This document shows, piece by piece, positions 9,426 through 17,863 of a stretch of DNA of 64,000 bases. The notes beneath the pieces were generated by a model. It made no database searches, was not told the origin of the DNA, and saw only the letters and a list, made by a program, of their open reading frames with translations. The position numbers were made by a program, and so were the translations under genes. Position 1 is the stretch's first letter. Each line of letters opens with the position of its first letter. The DNA is from Bacteroidales bacterium. GTDB lineage: Bacteria; Bacteroidota; Bacteroidia; Bacteroidales; WCHB1-69. The stretch spans positions 1 to 64,000 of the forward strand of contig JAFVNW010000052.1 of NCBI GenBank assembly GCA_017506175.1, read 5' to 3'.

Positions 9426-9884
9426 TCACTCGTGCCTACGCATGCGCTCCTCCGCCATCTCCTCGAATTTCGTCCCTTTTCTGCCATAATTGGCATACGG
9501 ATAAATGGAAATGCCGCCGCGGGGCACGAAAAAGCCGGTCACCTCAATGTATTTCGGGTTCATCAGCTTGATAAGGTCTTTCATAATTATGTTAACGCAA
9601 TCCTCATGGAAATCCCCGTGGTTGCGGAAACTGAAAAGATACAATTTCAAGCTCTTGCTCTCCACCAGCCTCTCGTCAGGGATGTAACTGATTCGGATTT
9701 CTCCGAAATCAGGCTGGCCGGTAATTGGACACAACGTGGTGAATTCGGGGCAGTTGAACCTCACCCAATAGTCATTGTCGGGATGTTGGTTTTCAAACGA
9801 CTCCAGCACTTCTGGCGCATAGTTCTGACTATATTCGGTCTTCCTGCCCAAAACCTGAAGTCCCTCTTCTTTTCTCTCTTTCAT
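9426..9884 (-). CDS. queF: NADPH-dependent 7-cyano-7-deazaguanine reductase (preQ0 reductase)
   Basis: 152 aa, the short unimodular QueF type. It reduces the nitrile of preQ0 to the aminomethyl group of preQ1 in queuosine biosynthesis. Catalytic Cys52 lies in [13 protein letters not shown], with Asp59 in the same motif. The QueF signature [20 protein letters not shown] spans 75-94, with the substrate-binding His/Glu at its end. Its start overlaps the stop of the upstream precursor transporter by 4 bp (ATGA), so the two are translationally coupled and share the preQ1-I-like leader. Confidence 0.95.
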   Translation of the reverse strand: MKERKEEGLQVLGRKTEYSQNYAPEVLESFENQHPDNDYWVRFNCPEFTTLCPITGQPDFGEIRISYIPDERLVESKSLKLYLFSFRNHGDFHEDCVNIIMKDLIKLMNPKYIEVTGFFVPRGGISIYPYANYGRKGTKFEEMAEERMRRHE

Positions 9885-10558
9885 ATATCACGGAATTTAA
9901 AAGGATTATAGGAGATGTCCTCGTCGTAAACGTCCTCCCCTTCGTATGCCTTGAGCTTACGCACAGAGAATGAAGTCACGGGAAGGATGGCGATTTCATA
10001 AACCACCTTGAAAGAAACCTGAACGGCCATCATCGCGGCAAGCGACTTGAAAGGAGTCCCGAAAAAGGCAATCGGCATAAAAATCAACGAGTCGATGCCT
10101 TCACCGGCAATGGAAGAAAGAATAGCGCGGATGGAGAAGCGCTTGCCCTTGTCAATAACTTTCATTCGACTCATAACCAGTGAGTTAACGGTCGAACCCA
10201 CCAAAAAAGCCAGCAAAGAAGCAAAGGTTACACGCGGAACCATCCCGAACATATAATTGAAATGCTCGGCAGCATTCCAGAAGGAAGCAGCGGGCAACCA
10301 TACGGCAATCTGCCCCATCAAAACGACAAAAAAATTCATGGCGAACGCCAGCCAGATGACCATCCGGGTTTTTCGATAACCATAAACTTCCGTAAAGCAG
10401 TCGTTAAGGATATACGAAATGGGGAATACCAGCACGGCACACGGAAGAGCAATCGAACCGATGGCAAACAACTTTGTGGCCAATAAGTTGGAAAGAATCA
10501 GACAGACCGTGAACATTACGGTCATCAACACAAATACGGGGGTGAATTTAGTTTTCAT
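9881..10558 (-). CDS. yhhQ: Queuosine precursor transporter (YhhQ/VUT family)
   Basis: 225 aa, hydrophobic, about six membrane segments, with the family motifs [20 protein letters not shown] and [19 protein letters not shown]. Members take up queuosine precursors (preQ0/preQ1 or queuine). It is the first gene of an operon with queF (4-bp overlap). The leader carries a preQ1-I riboswitch candidate whose 3' tail runs up to the ATG, which fits translational repression when preQ1 is plentiful. The promoter TACTTTTG lies 54 bp upstream. Confidence 0.92.
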   Translation of the reverse strand: MKTKFTPVFVLMTVMFTVCLILSNLLATKLFAIGSIALPCAVLVFPISYILNDCFTEVYGYRKTRMVIWLAFAMNFFVVLMGQIAVWLPAASFWNAAEHFNYMFGMVPRVTFASLLAFLVGSTVNSLVMSRMKVIDKGKRFSIRAILSSIAGEGIDSLIFMPIAFFGTPFKSLAAMMAVQVSFKVVYEIAILPVTSFSVRKLKAYEGEDVYDEDISYNPFKFRDI

Positions 10559-10595
10559 ATCCTGTTTTTTTAGCGTGGTGTTCTGGAATACACGC
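10559..10595 (-). promoter_or_regulatory. Candidate preQ1-I riboswitch in the yhhQ-queF leader
   Basis: On the minus strand: P1 GCGTG/CACGC (10595-10591 with 10577-10573), a 13-nt loop TATTCCAGAACAC, then an A-rich tail TAAAAAAACAGGAT ending 1 nt before the yhhQ ATG. Known preQ1-I aptamers have the same plan: a 5-bp stem, a loop containing CAG and ending in an AC-rich stretch with the preQ1-binding C, and an A-rich tail whose end pairs back with the loop. Here loop UCCAG can pair with tail CAGGA (U-A, C-G, C-G, A·A, G-C). The downstream genes are preQ1-related. No covariance-model search was run. Confidence 0.72.
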
Positions 10596-10612
10596 GGTTA
10601 ATAAATCGGCGG

Positions 10613-10620
10613 CAAAAGTA
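10613..10620 (-). promoter_or_regulatory. -7 promoter element (TACTTTTG) of yhhQ-queF
   Basis: TACTTTTG on the minus strand places the expected transcript start about 10 nt before the riboswitch candidate, leaving room for little else in the leader. Confidence 0.6.
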
Positions 10621-10712
10621 CGAAAATTATTCATTACCCGATAACCCATAACGAGTAAAAATCGGAGAGGAGGGAGGCATCGTCGTACATTCTGTCAGGA
10701 GAAGCTGCACTT

Positions 10713-11750
10713 TTAGTCATTCATCATTCGCCTTCCCCTATTGCAGTCTCCTCGGGATGTAACGACCTGATACCCGATTTCATGCATCTCCCTTTTCAAT
10801 TGGACAAGATAGTCGGCGGTTTCGGTGGCAGTGTTCTTATTATCATAAATCATATACTTGCTGCGCACGTCGGAAGGCGAGAGATTGGGCATCACCACGT
10901 TGGCGCCAGCAAGGATGCCGCGCTGGCGGCCGCGTGCCGGATCCAGCGTCCCCAAGGCGGTGGTGGAGGGCAGCAACGAGAATGGAAGCAGCAATCGGAT
11001 GAGCGCCAACATGAACAACGTCAACTCCACCGTACCGCCCGCCTCATGCGCAAACGGCGTGGCATGATGCGGGAGGAACGGACCAATACCCACCATTTCT
11101 GGCTGCAACTCCTTGAGCAACAACAAATCCTCCGCAAGATTTTCCGCTGTTTGGTAGGGCGAACCCACCATAAAACCCGTTCCCGTCTGATAACCGATTC
11201 TCTTCAAATTCCGAATACATTCCAACCGATGCGCGTGCGACATCTCTTTAGGGTGCAACAAACTGTAATGCAGCGGGTTGGCAGTTTCATGGCGAAGCAG
11301 GTAACGATCGGCACCCGCCTCGAAAAAGCGGAGATAGGAGTCGTATTCCTTTTCACCCAGCGAAAGCGTCACCGCGCAGTCGGGAAAACACCGCTTGATG
11401 TCGCGGACTATCTTTTCAAGCAATTCGTCACTAAAAAAATAATCCTCGCCCCCCTGCAAGACGAAAGTGCGGAACCCCAGTTCATAACCGTGCTCACAAC
11501 ACGACAGAATCTGTTCGGGTGTCAGCCGATAGCGCATCGCATCCAAGTTGCCCTTCCGGATGCCGCAATAAAGACAGTCGTTTTTGCAATAGTTCGTGAT
11601 TTCAATCAGTCCACGGATGTAAACATCCGTGCCATAACTGCTTTCGCGCACGGCACGTGCCTCCGCATAGAGTTCCTCACGGTCTATCTCCGCCCGATTC
11701 CGAATCAAATCGGCAAATTCCCGCTTCGTAAAATTTGTGAAATCCAGCAT
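10713..11750 (-). CDS. hydE: [FeFe] hydrogenase H-cluster radical SAM maturase HydE
   Basis: 345 aa. Radical SAM motif C55-x3-C59-x2-C62 (YCKNDCLYCG) sits in the HydE context EITNYCKNDCLYCGIRKGN; further family features are FVLQGGEDYF, LRHETANP, GFMVGSPYQT and the C-terminal QVVTSRGD. HydE helps build the dithiolate/2Fe subcluster of the H-cluster, so the cell should make an [FeFe] hydrogenase, in line with anaerobic fermentation. No hydF, hydG or hydrogenase structural gene is in the window. It follows the TPM-domain gene at 47 bp on the same strand, without a visible promoter of its own. Confidence 0.92.
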   Translation of the reverse strand: MLDFTNFTKREFADLIRNRAEIDREELYAEARAVRESSYGTDVYIRGLIEITNYCKNDCLYCGIRKGNLDAMRYRLTPEQILSCCEHGYELGFRTFVLQGGEDYFFSDELLEKIVRDIKRCFPDCAVTLSLGEKEYDSYLRFFEAGADRYLLRHETANPLHYSLLHPKEMSHAHRLECIRNLKRIGYQTGTGFMVGSPYQTAENLAEDLLLLKELQPEMVGIGPFLPHHATPFAHEAGGTVELTLFMLALIRLLLPFSLLPSTTALGTLDPARGRQRGILAGANVVMPNLSPSDVRSKYMIYDNKNTATETADYLVQLKREMHEIGYQVVTSRGDCNRGRRMMND

Positions 11751-11797
11751 GATGTATAATGTATGATGTTGTGCGTTCGCGCGAGGTCAACTCCAAC

Positions 11798-12628
11798 CTA
11801 CCAACGTCCTCCCCCGCCGCCACCGCCGAAGCCGCCACTGCCGCCGAAACCACCAAAGCCACCGCCACTATGCCCCCCACTATGACCGCTACTATGGCCG
11901 CCGCTGGAATTGCCATGGCCCTGTGAGAGGAGAGTGCCCAGCAAGATCCATTTCCAGAGATTTTCTTTGCCAATCTTCCGGCCAGGGCCTTTGCCTCCAT
12001 TTTTCCTATTCTTTCTATCCAAAATTATTAGGAGAATAATAGGTACAACGATAAAACCAAAAAAGAGAGCTAAACCTAAAAGCCCTTCCTCCGCTTGGTC
12101 GTGCTCATACTCTTTAACCGTGATTTCGCCCGCAACGATGGGCAGAATGATATCCAAAGCATCCACAATGCCTTGATAATAATCCCCCTCCTTGAAACGA
12201 GGAATCATCTTGTTGTCGGCGACATTTTTACAAAAAGCATCTGGCAGAACAGCTTCCAAATCATAACCTGTAGCAATATAGGCCGCCCCGAAATCCCTTT
12301 CGTTGCGTTTCACTTTGACCAGCATCACCACACCGTTCCGTTTCCCTGCCGTGCGGCTGCGCACGCCCCACTTTTCACCGATTTCGTAGGCGAATTCCTG
12401 CTCAGAGTAGTCACCCATATCATCCACAATCACGACACAAATCATATTGGAGGTTGTGTCGTTGAAAGCGACGAGACGATGTTCCAACTCATTAAGTTGG
12501 CGGGGTTGAAGTACTCCGACGAAATCATTCACCAGCCGTGGCGGAACGGGTACAGGGGGAATTTGCGCCGACATCAAAGAGACGACGAAGAATAAGGCGA
12601 AAAGCGAAAGCAGCTTTTTCAAATTCAT
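11798..12628 (-). CDS. TPM-domain membrane protein (YgcG-like)
   Basis: 276 aa: signal peptide (1-21), TPM domain (~33-155; VNDFVGVLQPRQLNELEHRL, WGVRSRTAGKRNGVVMLVKV, ATGYDLEAVLPD), a transmembrane helix at ~185-205, and a Gly/Ser/His-rich tail ending in GGGGGGGRW. The family (once misnamed methanol dehydrogenase regulatory protein) sits at the membrane with its TPM domain outside; its biochemical role is unsettled. It follows lemA by 16 bp, the common LemA-TPM pairing, which supports a joint envelope function. Confidence 0.88.
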   Translation of the reverse strand: MNLKKLLSLFALFFVVSLMSAQIPPVPVPPRLVNDFVGVLQPRQLNELEHRLVAFNDTTSNMICVVIVDDMGDYSEQEFAYEIGEKWGVRSRTAGKRNGVVMLVKVKRNERDFGAAYIATGYDLEAVLPDAFCKNVADNKMIPRFKEGDYYQGIVDALDIILPIVAGEITVKEYEHDQAEEGLLGLALFFGFIVVPIILLIILDRKNRKNGGKGPGRKIGKENLWKWILLGTLLSQGHGNSSGGHSSGHSGGHSGGGFGGFGGSGGFGGGGGGGRW

Positions 12629-12644
12629 TTAAGGATAGATAGAA

Positions 12645-13295
12645 TTAGTTTTCCGACTGGGCAGGTGCGGCAGAATTCTGCGAAGAGTTGGAGGAGTTGA
12701 AGTCGAATTTCACCTCCGGGGCTTTGTCGGCACCGGGCGCAGACTGGAAGTAGGCGCGTTTTTCGAAACCGAACATACCTGCGACGATATTGTTGGGGAA
12801 TCGACGGATTTGCACGTTGTAGGCTTTCGCCACTTCGTTGAACTTGTTGCGTTCCACGGTGATGCGGCTCTCCGTGCCCTCGATCTGCGCCTGCAAAGTC
12901 TGGAAATTCTGGGTGGCCTCCAGTTCCGGATAGCTTTCCACAGTGACCAACAAGCGGCTCAACGACGAGGAGAGGTTGTCTTGGGCAGCTTGGAATTTCT
13001 GAAAGTCGGCCTCTGTCATGTTAGAGGGGTCGAGTTTAACGGAAGTGGCTTGGGCACGCGCGCTGATGACGGCATCCAAGGTTGACTTTTCAAAGTCGGC
13101 GGCACCCTGCACCGTCGCAACGAGTTGCGGAATCAGGTCTGCACGACGCTGATAAACGTTCTCCACCTGACTCCAAGCGGTTGAAACCGACTCGTCGGCT
13201 TTGACCAGTCTGTTGTAAATCTTGATGGGCCATACGACAATGACAAGCAATACGACCGCGATGACGACAATGGTAATGATGACTTTTTTATTCAT
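12645..13295 (-). CDS. lemA: LemA family membrane protein
   Basis: 216 aa from ATG 13295 (MNKKVIITIV...): a single N-terminal transmembrane helix (~5-22), then the LemA helical domain (YNRLVKADESVSTAWSQVEN, YQRRADLIPQLVATVQG, ESYPELEATQNFQTLQAQIE). An in-frame extension to 13379 is rejected because a promoter element at 13349-13356 lies inside it. Function is not firmly known; the gene is commonly paired with TPM-domain genes, as here. Confidence 0.93.
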   Translation of the reverse strand: MNKKVIITIVVIAVVLLVIVVWPIKIYNRLVKADESVSTAWSQVENVYQRRADLIPQLVATVQGAADFEKSTLDAVISARAQATSVKLDPSNMTEADFQKFQAAQDNLSSSLSRLLVTVESYPELEATQNFQTLQAQIEGTESRITVERNKFNEVAKAYNVQIRRFPNNIVAGMFGFEKRAYFQSAPGADKAPEVKFDFNSSNSSQNSAAPAQSEN

Positions 13296-13348
13296 AGAAT
13301 TGATTTTAAGATGATTACAAATAAAAACGGAACATGTGCTTTTGTGTG

Positions 13349-13356
13349 CAAAAATA
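13349..13356 (-). promoter_or_regulatory. -7 promoter element (TATTTTTG) of lemA
   Basis: TATTTTTG on the minus strand, 53 bp before ATG 13295. It decides the lemA start. Confidence 0.6.
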
Positions 13357-13469
13357 CATAATTTTTTTATGATTACCATAAATTAATTAATATCGGGCTG
13401 TACTTCGCAACAGCTTGTTTCTTACGTTTCACTCAGCACATTTAAGCATTTTCATTCGTAAAAATAATG

Positions 13470-13477
13470 TATTTTTG
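13470..13477 (+). promoter_or_regulatory. -7 promoter element (TATTTTTG) of the DUF4271-hemD operon
   Basis: TATTTTTG overlaps the most upstream possible ATG (13467) of the DUF4271 gene, so translation must start downstream, at 13491 or 13494. Confidence 0.6.
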
Positions 13478-13490
13478 CGCCAATCATTCC

Positions 13491-14213
13491 ATGATGGAGG
13501 GAGTTATCATAATTAATTCAGAACCAACAAGTTACATGCTTTTAACAGACATGTTGCCAGTCAAAATCCCGGCTCAAGTACCCTATTGGGACATGGTGAC
13601 CTTCGCTTTCGGAATAGCGTTGGTGCTCATCAGTTCACTGGTGGCGCTGAACCGCAGGAAGTTCTCTATGATTATGCGCGCGCTCTACACACCTCGTGTC
13701 CGCTCGCAATTAATGCGCGAAACCAAAATCTTCGACGAGCTGATCTACCCTTTTTCCGTCACCTTCAACTGCCTCGTACAAGGGATTTTTATTTTTCTGC
13801 TTATAGAGAACCTCATCACCAACATCGCCGAACAAATTCCTCCCGCCCTCCTACTCCTAATCGCCATCGGAGCGGTAGTCATCGACTACTTCATCAAGAT
13901 GCTGAATATCCACATCCTTACCTTTCTGTTTGAAAACGAAGAGGATAGGAACAATTTCTACCTCAATAAGTTTTTTTACAACACGCTGAACGCAACGCTC
14001 CTATTCCCGATTATCGTCCTCGGTTTTTACATTGAAAACCTGAATATTTTATGGGCGTATCTGCCGTTTTTCATTGCAAATTACACGATGATGGTGTATC
14101 GAACCCTAACTTTAAATTCTTCCCGGACCAAGTTTTTTCAATTTTTTTTGTACTTTTGCACGCTTGAAATCCTACCCTATCTCATCATCGTAAAATTGCT
14201 CATAATGATTTAA
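13491..14213 (+). CDS. DUF4271 multi-pass membrane protein
   Basis: 240 aa from ATG 13491 (13494 or 13536 also possible). It has several hydrophobic segments (FAFGIALVLISSLVALN, GIFIFLLIENLI, LLLLIAIGAVVIDYFIKML and others) and looks like the Bacteroidota-specific DUF4271 family, often found just before hemD as here (57 bp gap). The function is unknown. It leads a compact operon hemD-rnpA-yidD-ctpA. Confidence 0.8.
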   Translation: MMEGVIIINSEPTSYMLLTDMLPVKIPAQVPYWDMVTFAFGIALVLISSLVALNRRKFSMIMRALYTPRVRSQLMRETKIFDELIYPFSVTFNCLVQGIFIFLLIENLITNIAEQIPPALLLLIAIGAVVIDYFIKMLNIHILTFLFENEEDRNNFYLNKFFYNTLNATLLFPIIVLGFYIENLNILWAYLPFFIANYTMMVYRTLTLNSSRTKFFQFFLYFCTLEILPYLIIVKLLIMI

Positions 14214-14270
14214 TAGACAAATATTTAAGACAAAAATACAAAACCCAAGGAAACTATAACAATTGCGGAT

Positions 14271-15035
14271 ATGAAAATTAAAAATATTTTAGTTTCGCAA
14301 AACGCCCCTGCCGACTTTGAGAAGTCCCCTTATGCAGAATTAAAGAAGAAATACAGCATCAACATGGACTTCTTCAAATTTTTCAGAGTGGAGGGATTGA
14401 CCTCTCGCGAATTCCGCGAAGAGAAGGTCAATATTTTGGATCACGATGCGATTGTTTTCTCCAGTAAAAACACCATCGATTATTTTTTCAGTCTGGTGAA
14501 GGAGCTGCGGATTGACCTGCCGGAAGACATGAAGTATTTTTGCACGACCGACCAGATTGCCTTTTATCTGCAGAATTATATCCAATTCCGCAAACGCAAG
14601 ATTTTTTTCAACAAGAACAATGATGCGAACGGGATTTTCGACCTTTTCCTGAAGAACCCAGAATACAATTATCTGGTCCCGCGCGGTGCTGACTCCACCA
14701 ACTCGCACTACACCGATTTTTTGGATGAGCACAACATCAAATACGCGCAGGCGGTGATTTTCAAGACCGTTCCCGCCGACCTGAAGTCTGCCATCGACAT
14801 CACAAAGTATGACATGATTATCTTCTTCAGCCCTGCGGGGATTCACTCCTTGTTGTCAAACTACCCTGATTTTCAACAGGGTGAGGTTGCCATTGGCGCA
14901 CTCGGCGATGCAGCTGCCAACGCGGTCACCGATGCCGGTTTCACTCTTCACGTGAAAGCCCCAACCAAGGAATGCCCGTCCATCACCTCTGCCATGGACG
15001 TTTTCCTGAAAGAATATGCCACAAGAAAACGCTAA
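14271..15035 (+). CDS. hemD: Uroporphyrinogen-III synthase
   Basis: 254 aa with the two-lobed HemD pattern: FRVEGLTSREFREEKVNILDHDAIVFSSKNTIDYFF in the first lobe and YDMIIFFSPAGIHSLLSNYP, then IGALGDAAANAVTDAGF, in the second. It cyclises hydroxymethylbilane to uroporphyrinogen III for tetrapyrrole synthesis. Identification rests on fold-like motifs and the known Bacteroidota neighbourhood, since HemD sequences are poorly conserved. Its 3' end overlaps rnpA by 20 bp. Confidence 0.85.
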   Translation: MKIKNILVSQNAPADFEKSPYAELKKKYSINMDFFKFFRVEGLTSREFREEKVNILDHDAIVFSSKNTIDYFFSLVKELRIDLPEDMKYFCTTDQIAFYLQNYIQFRKRKIFFNKNNDANGIFDLFLKNPEYNYLVPRGADSTNSHYTDFLDEHNIKYAQAVIFKTVPADLKSAIDITKYDMIIFFSPAGIHSLLSNYPDFQQGEVAIGALGDAAANAVTDAGFTLHVKAPTKECPSITSAMDVFLKEYATRKR

Positions 15036-15426
15036 CAACCAGCGACTTACATTTTCAAAGCGCGAACGCATCTGCTCGCGCCTCCAAATTGAAAATCTGC
15101 TTAGGAAAAAGCAGAGTCTTTTTTGCTATCCTTTCAAATGTCTTTACTACTTCACGCCCAAGACGAATGAACGCACTGAAAATCAGATACTTGTAAGCGT
15201 ACCCAAGAGAAATTTCAAACACGCCGTCGAGCGTAACCGCATCAAACGCCTGACCCGCGAAGCTTATCGGCTACAACACCGCCGACATCTGGACGTGAAA
15301 ACCAATGAGAAAAACCTATGCGCCGACATCTTTTTGTTTTATGTGGGAAAAGAAATTCTGCCATACAATTTAATTGAAGACAAAATAATCGAGGTTCTCA
15401 GTCGTTTATGCAAACAGTTGTTATAA
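15016..15426 (+). CDS. rnpA: Ribonuclease P protein component
   Basis: 136 aa. Signature SVPKRNFKHAVERNRIKRLT with the RNR box, preceded by LTFSKRERICSRLQIENLL, as usual for RnpA. It is the protein subunit that helps RNase P RNA process tRNA 5' ends. It overlaps hemD by 20 bp and is followed by yidD at 12 bp. The rpmH-rnpA pairing of many other bacteria is absent. Confidence 0.93.
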   Translation: MPQENANNQRLTFSKRERICSRLQIENLLRKKQSLFCYPFKCLYYFTPKTNERTENQILVSVPKRNFKHAVERNRIKRLTREAYRLQHRRHLDVKTNEKNLCADIFLFYVGKEILPYNLIEDKIIEVLSRLCKQLL

Positions 15427-15438
15427 AAAACGATATTC

Positions 15439-15681
15439 TTGCGCAAAATCCACCAATACTTAAAAAAAGGCCTCGCCTGGTTTCTCATATTCCTCATTAG
15501 GATTTACCAATGGACGCTTTCTCCGTTGATTGGACGGTCGTGCCGCTACACCCCGACCTGCTCGAACTACGGAATTGAGGCCATCCAAAAACACGGCCCC
15601 TTCAAAGGTTCCTGGCTGACCTTCAAACGCGTTCTCTCCTGCAATCCGTGGGGAGGAAGCGGCTATGATCCGGTACCGTGA
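15439..15681 (+). CDS. yidD: Membrane protein insertion efficiency factor YidD
   Basis: 80 aa. Contains the YidD core: [20 protein letters not shown], then [19 protein letters not shown], then [12 protein letters not shown], with conserved Cys residues. A small membrane-associated protein that aids insertion of inner-membrane proteins with YidC. The start is TTG at 15439, the only plausible start before the conserved region. Part of the hemD-rnpA-yidD-ctpA string. Confidence 0.93.
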   Translation: MRKIHQYLKKGLAWFLIFLIRIYQWTLSPLIGRSCRYTPTCSNYGIEAIQKHGPFKGSWLTFKRVLSCNPWGGSGYDPVP

Positions 15682-15715
15682 GAAGCAATAGTTTGTCAAT
15701 TAATACATTAAATAG

Positions 15716-17353
15716 ATGCAAAAAGTTAAAATCATTGTTTTCGCGCTTGTTTTGGGGGCTCTCATGCCGGTCAAAGCACAAAACGACTTCGAAATCGCAA
15801 AAAACATCGACATTTTCATCACCGTGATGCGCGAATTGAATGCAAAATATGCAGACGAGATCACGCCGGGCGATTTAACCAAAACCGCCATTGACGCCAT
15901 GCTCGCCAGCCTCGACCCCTACACCAACTACTACCCCGAAACCCAAATCGAGGATGTGAAGATGCTCACTGCCGGACAATACGGCGGCATCGGCGCACTG
16001 ATTCAACAGCGCGACAAGAACGTCATCATCTCCGAGCTCTACAAAGACTGCCCAGCTCAAAAATCTGGGCTTCTGCCTGGGGATGTCATCTTGAAAATTG
16101 ACGGAAAATCGGCGGAGGGCAAAACCTCTTCCGATGTCAGTTCCATTTTGAAGGGACAGCCCGGCAGCACGCTCACCATGGAGATTTTCCGCCCGACAAA
16201 GAACAAGAAACTCACTTTCAACATCGAACGCAAAGAGATCAAACTGCCCAACATCCCCTATCACGGCATGATTGACGACCAGATCGGCTACATCAAACTC
16301 GACCAGTTTACCGAACGCGCCGGCGACGAGGTCAAGTCCGCCTTTTTGGATTTGAAGAAACAGGGCATGACCGGGCTGGTGCTGGATTTGCGCAACAACG
16401 GCGGCGGTTTGTTGCAAGAAGCCGTTAAGATCATGAACATCTTTGTGGATCAGAACGTTACAATTGTGACCACGAAAGGGAAGATTGCCGAACAGAACAA
16501 CACTTTCAAAACGCGGATGCCAGTCACCGACAAGGAGATTCCAGTGGTGGTGTTGGTGAACGAATACAGCGCCTCTGCCTCCGAAATCGTGTCAGGCGCG
16601 TTCCAAGACCTCGACCGCGCGGTGATTGTCGGGAAGAAGAGCTTCGGCAAGGGTCTCGTACAAAACATTGTGCCGCTAAGCTACAACGCCACAATGAAAA
16701 TCACAGTTTCCAAATACTACATCCCTTCGGGAAGATGCGTCCAGAAAATCGACTATTTCAACAAAGACACCCTGAACCCTGGCAAGCCCATCCCCGACTC
16801 GCTGGCCCAAGCATTCAAGACCAAGAACGGGCGCACTGTGTATGACAAAGGCGGCATCGAACCCGACGTGTACACCCCAGAAATCGAAGCCAGCGAGATA
16901 CTTCTCTCCCTCGTTCTCAACAACCTCGTCTTCGACTACGCCAACAAATACTTCAGCGAGCACACCATCATCCCGCCAGCCAACGAGTTCACCGTTGACG
17001 AAGCACTTTACACGGATTTCGTCAACTTCCTGAAAAACAAGAACTACGATTACACCACCGAAACAGAGGAAGTGCTGAAGGACTTGAAGGAGAGCGCCGA
17101 AGCCGACCACTACTTCAAAGACATCGAAAGCTATTACAATCAGATGTCAGAGCAGATTAAGCGGAATAAAGCAGCTGACTTACAAACATATAAAAAAGAG
17201 ATCTCTGAATATCTCGCTTCAGAAATTGCCTCCAGATACTATTATCAGGAAGGCAGAATATGCAGCCAGCTCGCCTCCGACCCTGATATCGAGGAAGCGA
17301 AAAGCATCCTGAAAGATCCCCAGCGCTACCGTTCCATTCTTAAAATCAAATAA
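15716..17353 (+). CDS. ctpA: C-terminal processing serine peptidase (S41 family)
   Basis: 545 aa: signal peptide (ends about VKAQ), an N-terminal helical part, a PDZ domain (~85-165; AQKSGLLPGDVILKIDGKSA), and the S41 catalytic domain. The nucleophile Ser is in VNEYSASASEIVSGAF (about residue 287) and the base Lys in KKSFGKGLVQ (about 312). It cleaves periplasmic proteins near their C-termini. A C-terminal helical extension of about 150 residues (425-545) follows, usual for Bacteroidota members. Its start lies 34 bp after yidD. Confidence 0.93.
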   Translation: MQKVKIIVFALVLGALMPVKAQNDFEIAKNIDIFITVMRELNAKYADEITPGDLTKTAIDAMLASLDPYTNYYPETQIEDVKMLTAGQYGGIGALIQQRDKNVIISELYKDCPAQKSGLLPGDVILKIDGKSAEGKTSSDVSSILKGQPGSTLTMEIFRPTKNKKLTFNIERKEIKLPNIPYHGMIDDQIGYIKLDQFTERAGDEVKSAFLDLKKQGMTGLVLDLRNNGGGLLQEAVKIMNIFVDQNVTIVTTKGKIAEQNNTFKTRMPVTDKEIPVVVLVNEYSASASEIVSGAFQDLDRAVIVGKKSFGKGLVQNIVPLSYNATMKITVSKYYIPSGRCVQKIDYFNKDTLNPGKPIPDSLAQAFKTKNGRTVYDKGGIEPDVYTPEIEASEILLSLVLNNLVFDYANKYFSEHTIIPPANEFTVDEALYTDFVNFLKNKNYDYTTETEEVLKDLKESAEADHYFKDIESYYNQMSEQIKRNKAADLQTYKKEISEYLASEIASRYYYQEGRICSQLASDPDIEEAKSILKDPQRYRSILKIK

Positions 17354-17360
17354 CCGCTTC

Positions 17361-17723
17361 TCACCACTTCGGCGTATAGGCATCCTTAAGGTGCTCAAGG
17401 GTGTTTCCCTCGTTATTTTTCACAATGGAAATGATGTCAAAACGGACCTCGTAAGGATAATTGTGCCGCGTAACGTAGGAGTTGGCAGCGCGAATGATGT
17501 TGCGTTGTTTCTGAAGGTTGACGGCTAACGATGGCTGCCCGAAGGCGGAACTGCCACGCGTCTTCACCTCCACGAACACAATCGTCTGATTGTCAAGGGC
17601 AATGATATCAACCTCCAAATGGCCGAACCGCCAATTCGTTTCCAAAATCCGATAGCCCTGCTTGAGCAGGTAAGTCTGTGCCAGGTTTTCGCCCGCCTGG
17701 CCGGTCTCTTGTTTCCCTGTCAT
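17361..17723 (-). CDS. yraN: YraN/UPF0102 family nuclease-like protein
   Basis: 120 aa, typical for the family. The Holliday-resolvase/restriction-endonuclease-like core is visible: GENLAQTYLLKQGYRILETN, then EVDIIALDNQTIVFVEVKTR, with the D...ExK metal-binding pattern. The role is not established. It converges on ctpA with a 7-bp gap. Confidence 0.9.
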   Translation of the reverse strand: MTGKQETGQAGENLAQTYLLKQGYRILETNWRFGHLEVDIIALDNQTIVFVEVKTRGSSAFGQPSLAVNLQKQRNIIRAANSYVTRHNYPYEVRFDIISIVKNNEGNTLEHLKDAYTPKW

Positions 17724-17783
17724 AGTTCTGAGTTGTTGAGTAGTTTGTTGTTAAATCGGTTGTGTTGTCAAAGTCAATGGCAC

Positions 17784-17834
17784 TAAAAAAGGGCAGATTT
17801 GCGACGAACAAACGTTCGTCACAAAATCGCCCTT
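17784..17834 (-). terminator. Strong rho-independent terminator after the aminotransferase
   Basis: Long imperfect stem; outer arms AAGGGC (17789-17794) and GCCCTT (17829-17834), inner arms CGACGAAC/GTTCGTCA around a short AAAC loop. On the minus strand it is followed by a run of six T. It lies 30 bp after the aminotransferase stop. Confidence 0.85.
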
Positions 17835-17863
17835 ACTAAATTGTTTTATCTCAGAGGAAAGAA

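Noticed and set aside
13296..13379. 28-residue N-terminal extension of LemA
   Set aside because: A -7 promoter element lies inside it and ATG 13295 starts the expected membrane helix.
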